Shown here piece after piece: positions 38,416 to 46,261 of a stretch of DNA of 46,261 nt. The first letter of the stretch is position 1, and every line of letters begins with the position of its first letter. Origin of the DNA: Leishmania infantum JPCM5 (Eukaryota > Euglenozoa > Kinetoplastea > Trypanosomatida > Trypanosomatidae); assembly GCF_000002875.2 (NCBI RefSeq), contig NC_009406.2, positions 607,141-653,401 on the forward strand. Direction: 5' to 3'. Both the position numbers and the translations under genes were made by a program. The notes under the pieces are model-generated. The model was given only the letters and a program-made list of their open reading frames with translations, was not told the DNA's origin and did not search any database.

Positions 38416-40923
38416 TCTTTTTTTTGGTCAGATCTGAGCCTGACGCTGTCTCGCGAGGCGCTCTTGGCGGTGTGCTCTGTCGGGTCTGCCGTCTCCGTTG
38501 CTCTTTTTTTTGGCGTCGCAGAAGCTTATGGTGTTGCTACCTCTTTCCGTAAAGTGCAGAATCTCGGCGTACTTCGAGAGCGACAGATGAGGAATGATGT
38601 GTGTGTGTGTTGTCGACGTGGATGTTCTGTATCTAACGAGCTATCAGGTTTTTTTTTCGGCCGCGTGTGTTTTAGAGCTATATTTTTCCTCTCTCTTTCT
38701 ATAAACCGCTGTGGGTCGGAGATCGATATGCGGGTTGGGAAACTGTATAAGTGTGTGCTTAAGTGTATATTTGTGGGTGGGTCCGACGGATTTGGTTCTT
38801 CCTATTTTCCTGGGGACGTTGGTTGCTCTACGTATGGTTTGGTGGCGTGGCGCTAGGGGTGTGTGGCGCTGTGGATGTTGAATGCTGGGGGCGCGTGTTC
38901 AGGCGTGCGCGTGCGTGGTGAAGTGAAGAGGTGGAATTGTGTGGCGGAGGAGGTGTGCTTCGGCTGGTTGTCGCCCATAGCAGCTTGTATGGGAGAGCAG
39001 CAAGAACTGTTGCGTGCCTGAAAACAAAATGAACAGAAAGGCTGTCGGCGGGCTTCTCTTTGGCTTTTTGAGTCTCAATCGATGAGAGTGAAGTGGGACG
39101 CTGCGCATGCGGCTGCTGACAAGGGAGTGACCCAGGCCTCGTCAGCCGCTCTCTCCCCTTTTCTCTCCCTGCCTCGGAAGTGTCCAGCGCCGGTGATGTC
39201 GTACATGTCTGAAGAGGGTTTCCTCTGCATGGCTCCTCGAGGCGCCCATACATGTCGACATGTGGACAAATGCACAGCGATACACATACGCCTCCTTCCC
39301 TCAACCCCGAGTGCGCTCCCACCGGTCACCAGCGGTGCTTCACACAGCCACTTCGGGAAGCGGAATCGAGGGAGCGCGGCGGACGGCACACCCACGGCTT
39401 GTCTGCGTGAGTGGCTGCGTGGTGTTGCTCTGTGCCTTGCACACCGCTGTTCTCTTTCTTAGCTCGCTTTTCTTGGAATCGGCGAAGTCTAGGCTGGCCA
39501 ATGGCTGGGTAGCCGGAAAGTTCGACGCGCCGCCGTGCCGCGCCTCTTCTCCAGCGAGGAACATGGGTGCTGAAGCGGGATGTGCACCTGCGGCCAGGAT
39601 GGACTCCGCAGTGTCATCGCGGCGAGAGCGGGGCCGGCAGATGATGTGCGGGAGCAGCGGTGCTGCTCGGCCCGCGAGCAGTGCACTTGGAGCGGCTTCG
39701 CGTCTGACAGTGGCCAGCAGTGCCGATGAGGGCGCTGCTGCCGCACCTGCACTGGCGCTTCATGTCCACGATTCCACTCGCGCGAGTTCGAGGCGCTGTA
39801 TTCGTAACGACGTCAGTTGAGTTGCCCAACCCCAAGCTCGCTTCTACCTACAGGATCGATGGCGTCGCTTCGCGCCCTTCTGCAGAGGGACGCAGCACAC
39901 ACATCTCGCAGCACTCGGGTGGTACGGTGCCCGCGCGTGCGACGGCACACGGGGCTTTTCCTGCTCCTACACCGGCGCGCGCTGTGAGTGCGTGGGGCTG
40001 CTGCGTGATGGCCGTTGGCGCGGGGTGGCGCCCCCCTGATGTCTCCCCCTCGTCCGCTGCTTCCCGTGGTGCGGCGGTGCCAATAACGTTTCTTCACATC
40101 CGCCTCCTTCAGCGAGTCCTCGACAACGGAGAGGACGACGACACACGATTGCGCGTGCTTGGAGGTTGCAATGCTGGATGGCGCGACGACAGCGGCGGAG
40201 TCGCAGCCCATACGGAGGGCGAGGCTGCGCCGTCGGAGGTGCCGCCTCCGCGGTCCTGAAGCGGCGGCCCGCAAACAAGATGTTTCTTTTGATGCGTGGG
40301 CTGATAATGCGTGTTGGCGCGTGCGTATACCGATGCACGGCCTATTTGTATGAGTGCATTTATGTGTCGGTGATCCTTTACACGTGAGGCTACTTCTATT
40401 TCTGTGTGTTTTGTTACGACCCCGTATGTGTGTGTGCTTGTTCATGGTGGACGGGGCCGTCCGCAGGTACAGAGACCACCTTATCGTGGTGCTGCGGTCA
40501 AGCAAACCCTTTGGGGGAAGCTAAGAGTCTGTGCCGCTAGTGCTCGGGGGTCGTTTGCGGTACCTGGTATGAGTGTCGACACTTCGCAGAATTGGGTTGT
40601 TTCTCCTTACTGAGCTCCCAAGAATCACCTCTCGTCGCACCGAAGTTGCGGTCATCCGATCAGAGGGTCATGGGCACATTCGTGTTGTGCAGCGACACCG
40701 TGCTTTACGGAGCACGGCAGCTCAGCAGTTGTCGTGCTTGCTAGAGCCCCGTTCGGTTCCTCCTTGGCAGAGCCGTGCGTGGGGGTGTAATGTCTACAAC
40801 GCGACACGGCCTCCTTGACGTCATGCGCCACCTCACGCACTCGCGCTGAAGCTCTCTCCCTGCCTCTCGTTTCTCCTCTCTTGCCGCGTTGTGGACCCGC
40901 TTCTCGCACTCGACTCCGTCATC

Positions 40924-41161
40924 TCTGTGCTTCTTTTCTCTCACTTCCATTCAACTTCTCTCTCCCTCATCTGCTCCTCACATTTGTGCGTCGGTGATGT
41001 ACCCCCCTTCCCGTCCCTTCCCACGCATGGAAGATTCAGCGCCTTTGCCCGCACACTGCCCGCTCCCGCACCCGCACACTGCCCGCTCCCGCACCCGCAG
41101 ACCGCCAGCACCCGCACCAGCACACTGCCCGCTCCCGCACCCGCAGACCGCCCGCACCCGC
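40924..41161 (+). repeat. Repeat module A copy 2 with 23-bp minisatellite, cut by the gap
   Basis: Module A (tctgtgcttc... ctccctcatctgctcc... gtgatgtacccccc) runs to about 41050. From 41051 a 23-bp tandem repeat begins: units at 41051-41073, 41074-41096, 41097-41119, 41120-41142 and a partial one to 41161, starting gcacactgcccgctccc or the variant gcagaccgcc. The first two units are identical. The array ends exactly at the N-gap, so its true length is unknown. Confidence 0.85.
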
Positions 41162-41261
41162 NNNNNNNNNNNNNNNNNNNNNNNNNNNNNNNNNNNNNNN
41201 NNNNNNNNNNNNNNNNNNNNNNNNNNNNNNNNNNNNNNNNNNNNNNNNNNNNNNNNNNNNN
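41162..41261. other. Assembly gap of 100 N
   Basis: Exactly 100 N, the conventional size for a scaffold gap of unknown length. It lies between a minisatellite and the interior of a peptidase gene, so the missing sequence must hold at least the first two thirds of that gene, over 1.3 kb if the gene has normal family length. Confidence 0.97.
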
Positions 41262-41880
41262 CGGGATGCTAAGCAACCTCAAGTACTCTACTCTTTCCGG
41301 CACAAGCGTCGCCCGTGACTTCCTCGAGTTTCCATCGCAGATCAACGAGCACTGGGCAATGTACGACGCCGTGTTGAAGAACTACGCCATTCACTACGAA
41401 ACCAAGGAGCCGATCCCGCAGGCGCTGGTGGATCGCATGAAGGCGGCCGAGACATACGGCGCCGGCTTCCACACCATCGAGGTGGTCAAGGCGGCGTACC
41501 TCGATCTCTGCTGGCACCTGGTTGCGGAGGAAACGGCTGTGCTACCACCAGCACAGATGGAGGAGGCGGCGATGAAGTCCTTTGGTGTTGGGATGACCGA
41601 AGTGCCGCCGCGCTACCACAGCGGGTACTTCATGCACACTTTCTCTGGCGGATATGCCTCGAACTACTACGTGTACCAGTGGGCGCGTGTGCTGGACTGC
41701 GACGGGTTCGAGTGGTTCCTGGAGAACGGCGGGCTGACGCGCGAGAACGGTGACCACCTGCGTGCGTGCGTGCTCTCTGTGGGCAACTCGGTGGACGCGA
41801 ACGTTGCGTACGAGAAGTTCGCCGGCCGCAAGGCAAACATGAAGGCGTTCCTGCGCATCAACGGCCTGCTGGACAAATAG
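41262..41880 (+). CDS. DCP: M3-family dipeptidyl carboxypeptidase, C-terminal part (5' end lost in gap)
   Basis: The readable 205 residues begin GMLSNLKYSTLSGT and end at TAG 41878-41880. They match the C-terminal part of bacterial and Leishmania peptidyl-dipeptidases (Dcp, M3A): RDFLEFPSQINEHWA, PPRYHSGYFMHTFSGGYAS with the substrate-binding His/Tyr residues, NYYVYQWARVL, and ENGGLTRENGDHL. In this family the zinc motif HEFGHALHG stands directly before the segment present here, so the gap removes the catalytic zinc site and everything upstream. Family members have about 680 residues. Known: Dcp releases C-terminal dipeptides and is a captopril-sensitive cytosolic enzyme in Leishmania. Nothing in the visible part is damaged, so the gene is probably whole in the organism. 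A translation through the N-run from 40891 is meaningless. Confidence 0.9.
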
Positions 41881-42911
41881 TCTCGTTGGCGTTTGCGTGC
41901 GCGCAACTCCGCTCTTATCTATTATTTGTTTTTCTCTTTTGGACGTTATTCGTGCTCCGTGCGTGTTCGCTGCCCAGACGGCAGCGCGGATGGGGCGGGG
42001 GCGGGATGAGTGGCGAAGGCGCCCGCGTTTGCCGCTCTCGACTCGGCACTTTGAACTTTTCCACGCGACAGTCGACGCTGCAGTCGCGACCCTCACCACA
42101 GGCAGTTGCGCTGCCTTTCCGCCATGGCATCTCGCGCCGTACGCTTCCTTCTCCTTCTTCCACTTCGTGTGTGGGCGTGTTGGCGAGCGTATCCGTGCTG
42201 CCTGCTTGGTGGCCTAGCTTCCGAAACCGTCTACAAGAGGTGTTTTTGTGGACTCCCACGCGCAACCACGCAGGCCCACACACCACCCTCTCTGCGGCCT
42301 TTTCCGCCCGCTGGAACTTCTGCGCGCTTTAAATGGCCAGCATCAGTGGGCAGATCGCCATGCACACGCCGACGAAACCCGCCTTTTTTCTGTTGTGACT
42401 CTTTCGCCCCATCTCCTCGTGCGTTTCTCCACCTTCACGCCATCCTTTACACGCATGACCCCCTCCTCCCCCACTTTCCATGCTTCTCTCTCTTTCCTTT
42501 TCATGTGCTCTCCCTCTTTATCAAGTCTGTCTCTCTCTGTGTGTGTGTGTGAGTGTCTGTGTGAGTGTCTCTGCTTTTCAATCAGACGATGTTCTCTTTA
42601 TCCGTTTTCGCTTTTTTACTATCGACACACGTGCTTATTGCAGCGCGCTGCCTATCGTCTTCCTTTTCTGGCCCCCGCCTATCAGAATACCAGTCTGCAA
42701 ATCTTTCTCTGAAACTATTTTGTGCACGCGCCGCGCCTAAGACACTGTGGAAATCACCTTCCCCCACAGCGCGTCACGCCACGCCTGACAGCTGGCCGCC
42801 GTCCTCCCCGCCAACTTTACAGCACTGACGTACACCTCCTCCTCAGCGCAAAATTGCGAGAGCCACCTTCCCCCTCCCCTCCCACTCTCCTTCTTTCCAC
42901 CCTCTTCCAAC

Positions 42912-43134
42912 TCTGTGCTTCTCTCTCATTCTCATTCACGCTCTTTCTTCCTCCCCCATCTGTTCCCCACGTTTGTGTGTGGGTGATGTACCCCCCCCCC
43001 CCCCACTCGCTCAACTGCATTGAAGTTGCAGTCCCTTTGCCCGCACCCGCACACTGCCCGAGCCCGCACCCGCAGACCGCCCGCACCCGCAGACCGCCCG
43101 AGCCCGCACCCGCATACTGCCCGAGCCCGTATCC
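42912..43134 (+). repeat. Repeat module A copy 3 with minisatellite
   Basis: This copy parallels the one at 40924: tctgtgcttc, ctctctc runs, cccccatctgttcc, gtgggtgatgta, then a run of 14 C (42991-43004; the other copy has 6). A tandem array of 23-bp units follows at 43049-43071, 43089-43111 and 43112-43134, with a 17-bp short unit at 43072-43088. Unit sequence is gcacactgcccgagccc, differing from the left array mainly by ag in place of ct. Confidence 0.85.
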
Positions 43135-43685
43135 TCGCACTTCCTGTCAAACTCGTGTGCGTCGATAATTCGCTCATCGCTGTGCACCACCCCTCGGCGC
43201 CTGTTTGTGTGTCCGTTTCGTAGGTTGGTTTCGCTCTCTTATAGATCAGAATATCTCCATACAAGCCGTCAGAACAACGAAGCCGCCCCCCATCACTGCC
43301 TCCCTCTACGTACACCGTTGTTGCCTTTTTTTTCGTGGCTGCAGAGTAACCTGTGCATCTGCGCAGACATACTCGCCCACCGCACACAGACATCGACAGA
43401 CACACGAACCGAAAGAAACGCACGTGCCGAGAAGAGCATACAGGCGCACGTGCCTTCTGTGAGAATTTCCCACTGCTCATCTTCGGTTCCCCTCTCTTTT
43501 CCCCTGCATCGTTCTCTCCACGGGTGTACATCTGCGCGATCTCGTCGTTCCTCGAGTCGTAGTGAAGTCTCGTCTCGCCTTCGTCTTGCTCCGCATATCG
43601 TCGCCCTCCTCCTTTGGCGTTATTACTGTCCCGCTCGTGAAATAAGCTCGACATCTGCCCTCCGTGTTTGTGCGAGTGTCTTTCT

Positions 43686-43917
43686 CTGTCCTCACTTCCT
43701 CGGTGCGTGTGGTGGTGGTTGCGCCTCTTTTTTAGATTCCTGTAGATGTCACCTCGTTTCAAATTGTTTTTCGAAAATCAAGCCTGTGAGTTTGCACGCC
43801 TTCCGTGGTCGCTGTCGTTACTGTGTCGGTTGGTTGCAGACACCTCTTTTCGTCGACTATATCTTTCTTTCTTTCGCCCTCGTCTTTTACATCTATTCCC
43901 ATTCGTTCTCTCATCTC
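43686..43917 (+). repeat. Dispersed repeat module B, copy 2
   Basis: Homologous to 38186-38415, same orientation, 5.5 kb away. The strong match ends at cgtcgactat (43860). Here it lies about 550 bases after a module A copy, while in the first copy A and B are directly adjacent. Confidence 0.8.
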
Positions 43918-44404
43918 CCTATATATTTGTTTTTCCCACCCGCGTCTGTTCGTGTCTCCGGAGGTTCCTCTCTGTGCCCTCTGTGGCTGTGTGCGCTGTT
44001 CTACTCGCCCTTTCTCGTGTCGCCGAAGCCCACGCTCTCGCCCCCTCCCCACCTCCGCCGACATCCCTTCGGAACACGACGAGGACGGCAGATAAGAAAC
44101 GGCCGGCTCATCGCCGACGTTGAGATGCCGCTCCTTACCAGCTGTGCGGTGGTTTCCCTCCTCCTCGTGTGTGTTTTGTGGAGGATGGAGGACGGAGTGG
44201 AGCTGTGCGCTGTGGGACTTGTGTCTTGTTTTCGCTGCCGCGCCTTGCGGATGGCGATGCGGTTCTCTTTGTTCTCACTGCACGCTTTCCTGGTGCTCGT
44301 GAGGGCGCACTGCCCTCTTGCCTACACACTCCTTTTCGTGGCCGGAGGACTCGTTTTGCACGCGTGCGCCCTCCTCTATCTCTCTCTTTCTTTGGGCATG
44401 CGTG

Positions 44405-44442
44405 CTCTTCGCTCTTCGTGCCCCGCCTTTCCTTGCTGGCAG
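44405..44442 (+). promoter_or_regulatory. Possible polypyrimidine tract and trans-splice acceptor for the 44536 frame
   Basis: C/T-rich 44405-44436 is followed by AG at 44441-44442. The first ATG after it (44507) opens a 10-codon frame whose TGA overlaps ATG 44536. Prediction only. Confidence 0.35.
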
Positions 44443-44535
44443 GCTTCGCCGAGCACCACGCCACTCCTCCGGGAAATCAGCCGCAACGAACCACCGTCCG
44501 CGAAGAATGAGCGGAACAACCCAGATTATAGCAGC

Positions 44536-45426
44536 ATGAAGCCGAGCAAGCGAGCAGCAAACCTGGATAGCCGTGGGGCCACAAGTGCAGATCATTCTAC
44601 AGCGGCTTCTCACACAGAGGCGGTGCCGCCGTTGACAGTCGATACATTGACCGTTCCGCTAGTCCACGCCGAGTGCGCACCCACCACCGCACCGCTGTCG
44701 CCAGGAAACGGTCTTACACCCACACTGGCCGAGTGCGCATCTGAGGCGGCGCGCCGGCCGACCGAGGCGGCGCCGGTGTCTGCAGTGGAGGCTCTGCCTC
44801 CGACGCCTGCCGAGTGCGCATCCGACGCCGCGCCCCAAAAGATCAAGATGACGGCAAGAAAACGTCATGCGACCGCTTCCCTGCATCGTAAGCGGGAGCG
44901 TGATGGTGCGTCTGATTCAAGTTTATGGCCGCTGCATACTCGGCGCGCTCTTGACCCGTCCGCCAACACTGCCGCGCCTCTGCTGAGCGAGGCGGCGCCG
45001 GTGTCTGCTGTATACGCTTCGTGTTGCAGGTGCCGCAGGAGCGTGTGGGATCTCGCTTGTGATCGCAGTGGAGCGAGGCGTCGGCGCTGTGTGTTACGCA
45101 GGGTGAAGACGTCGCAGCGGTCTAAGCGCCGGGTCGTTGGCCCGTCCGCGCCGGCTGCCGCGTCGCGCTCACGCCTGAAAGGCGGATGGCATGCTCTGGT
45201 GCGTATGCTGCGGAGGTGGTACCGAAGCGCTTTGTGTGTGGGACATCGGCTGATTTGCCGCCGTTCTCGCACCTCCGCACGTGATGCAGCGCCACAGGTG
45301 AGCGAGGTGTCGACGCTGCGAGGCCAGAACGCTTTGCCGGCGGATGTCCCGCGAGCCCCGCGGGTTGTGTCGGACGCGGGGACGACGTCCCTGCCGGTAT
45401 GTGCGCACTGTATCGCTGACTCGTAG
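44536..45426 (+). CDS. Hypothetical 296-aa protein with AECA-type repeats (doubtful)
   Basis: I do not recognise this frame. From ATG 44536 the product begins MKPSKRAANLDSRG. A region of imperfect repeats based on the pattern AECA(P/S) follows (HAECAPTTAPLSPGN, LAECASEAARRPTEAAPVSA, PAECASDAAPQ, about residues 37-100); EAAPVSA recurs near residue 153. The remainder is very basic, Arg/Ser/Cys-rich, including CCRCRRSVWD and a stretch around LVRMLRRWYRSALC. Third-position G/C bias is weaker than in the other genes, so this may be a fast-evolving, low-complexity protein, a decaying gene or a chance frame. The frame is open upstream to 43207, including ATG 44125 with hydrophobic segments after it, but that part looks like leader. 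Sequence just after the stop (about 45490-45600) also codes in another frame, hinting at degradation. Confidence 0.35.
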   Translation: MKPSKRAANLDSRGATSADHSTAASHTEAVPPLTVDTLTVPLVHAECAPTTAPLSPGNGLTPTLAECASEAARRPTEAAPVSAVEALPPTPAECASDAAPQKIKMTARKRHATASLHRKRERDGASDSSLWPLHTRRALDPSANTAAPLLSEAAPVSAVYASCCRCRRSVWDLACDRSGARRRRCVLRRVKTSQRSKRRVVGPSAPAAASRSRLKGGWHALVRMLRRWYRSALCVGHRLICRRSRTSARDAAPQVSEVSTLRGQNALPADVPRAPRVVSDAGTTSLPVCAHCIADS

Positions 45427-46261
45427 GATGGGGCTGCGTGGTATGCAAGGTGCGACGGCACGGCGAGGAGCCGTCATTCTCCAGTGCACAGAGGGGCAGG
45501 TGAGTAGCGACACCGCACCGAGAAGCGTTGAGAGCGAGGCGGTTGTTGCAGAAAACCTTGGTGGCACTTGTGGCCGTGTGAACCGCTATGGCCGATGGTG
45601 AAATTGCGGCGGCGAAAATCAGAGGGCATCCCCGCGGACACAGAATGCAGAGGCGCTGTCGAGTCCTGTGCTACGCGATGACTCAGCACCTCGGGATAAA
45701 ACGGCGCTCGCTTTTAAAAAGCTCCTGGAGCTGCTGCGTCGCCGGCTGGTACGGCACCCCGTAAGGCGCACATCGCCAGAGGACTTGCGCATATGCGTCT
45801 TGACATCTGTGCGCCTTCATTTTTCTTTTGCTTCTGTTCTTGTCTTTTCCTGCTGTTTAAGTCTAAACCTCTCTCTCTCTATATACATCTTTGTTTGTGT
45901 GTTGTGTCTACTGATGCGCCGTGTGTGCGGGTGGAGTTTGTTGTGATGCTCGGTGGATCGACGTAGTGGTATTTGCATTGTGTGTGAAAAGCAGACGTGG
46001 ACAGTGGGCTCGTGTGCATCACACGGACGTGAGGGCACTGCTGTGACTGGCGCTCAAACTGGTTCTCGGCGACGCCCTGCCTGTGGGCTCACGGGTGGGT
46101 GTGTGCTCCTGTGGCACCCACGTCGGTACTCCCCATGGCTCTCACCGTCTATGGCACCCAGCGGCTCGTCCTCGCTCCTCCTATGAGTGTGTTGGGTGGG
46201 GTGCACGGTCGTCACCACAGCTGTTGTTCACATGCCTGGTACCTGTCGAAAGCCCTTTCAG
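45427..46261 (+). other. Right-end non-coding sequence
   Basis: No supported gene. A short open stretch at about 45490-45600 may be a shifted continuation of the preceding frame. About 45810-45920 is T-rich with CT and TA runs; 46020-46261 is mixed and GC-rich. Confidence 0.45.

Larger units (their letters stand above)
36996..41161 (+). other. 4.2 kb gene-free, repeat-containing region
   Basis: No gene is supported. The region divides by composition: mixed GC-rich islands at about 37430-37860 and 39540-40260; pyrimidine-rich repeat copies at 38099-38415 and 40924-41050; and a G/T-rich, C-poor stretch at about 38580-38960. The islands might be degenerate retroposons (SIDER-like), which are common in Leishmania 3'UTRs, but I cannot verify the signature by eye. 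Confidence 0.55.
41881..44535 (+). other. Repeat-rich spacer downstream of the peptidase
   Basis: Pyrimidine- and TG-rich non-coding sequence, including a TG run at 42536-42564, module A with minisatellite (42912-43134) and module B (43686-43917). The + strand has few stops because it is so pyrimidine-rich, which leaves a frame open from 43207; I do not regard the part before about 44500 as coding. Confidence 0.55.

Noticed and set aside
39247..39262. Palindrome acatgtcgacatgt
   Set aside because: A single perfect 14-base palindrome in non-coding DNA with no second copy or context; expected by chance in 46 kb of biased sequence.
40891..41261. Reading frame that crosses the N-run and joins the peptidase
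   Set aside because: The frame across 100 N is arbitrary, and the part before the gap is a minisatellite whose 23-bp unit is not a multiple of three.
41051..43134. Tandem arrays that might be mistaken for a CRISPR
   Set aside because: Units are head-to-tail 23-bp copies without unique spacers, and the organism is eukaryotic: minisatellite.
43207..44535. Upstream part of a 739-codon open frame, including hydrophobic segments after ATG 44125
   Set aside because: It runs through non-coding repeat module B and pyrimidine tracts; stops are rare simply because the strand is C/T-rich, and hydrophobic Leu/Ser/Phe runs are what such tracts encode.

Overview
The window looks like nuclear DNA of a trypanosomatid of the Leishmania group (Leishmaniinae). 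Every convincing gene lies on the + strand, with no introns and strong G/C preference at third codon positions. Genes are separated by long pyrimidine-rich or TG/CA-rich spacers, and most starts follow a pyrimidine tract and a first AG, the layout of trans-spliced polycistronic units. A decayed amastin gene and the protein families present also fit this group. I cannot name the species.

Layout. 1-2387: ALPH1-type mRNA decapping phosphatase, cut at its 5' end by the window edge. 2388-6972: 4.6 kb without a gene. 6973-9165: unrecognised 730-residue protein, perhaps propeller plus helical. 11082-19472: giant CFAP47-like ciliary/flagellar ASH-domain protein. 21186-22202: CAF1/POP2 deadenylase. 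23453-23764: small aromatic/basic protein. 24880-26040: CobW/COG0523 P-loop metallochaperone-type GTPase. 26779-28629: RINT1/Tip20-family tethering protein. About 29690-30237: broken amastin gene. 31495-34254: protein with helical N-terminus and a long zinc-knuckle array, several of RanBP2 type. 34860-36995: PI-specific phospholipase C with a predicted acylated N-terminus. 36996-41161: gene-free, repeat-containing. 41162-41261: exactly 100 N, an assembly gap. 41262-41880: C-terminal 205 residues of an M3 dipeptidyl carboxypeptidase whose zinc site falls in the gap. 41881-46261: repeats plus one doubtful 296-residue open frame (44536-45426).

Functional links. ALPH1 (decapping) and CAF1 (deadenylation) are two core enzymes of mRNA decay, separated here by two genes. 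From memory, their T. brucei counterparts (Tb927.6.640 and Tb927.6.600) are equally close, so this is probably old synteny. The other genes serve unrelated roles (flagellum, metal handling, ER-Golgi tethering, phosphoinositide signalling), as is usual for trypanosomatid gene arrays.

The least ordinary part is the right end (about 38.1-45.4 kb). A two-module dispersed repeat and a 23-bp minisatellite recur on both sides of the assembly gap, next to a truncated peptidase and a repeat-bearing open frame with no family I recognise. I found no CRISPR array, tRNA, rRNA, complete transposon or virus-like gene.
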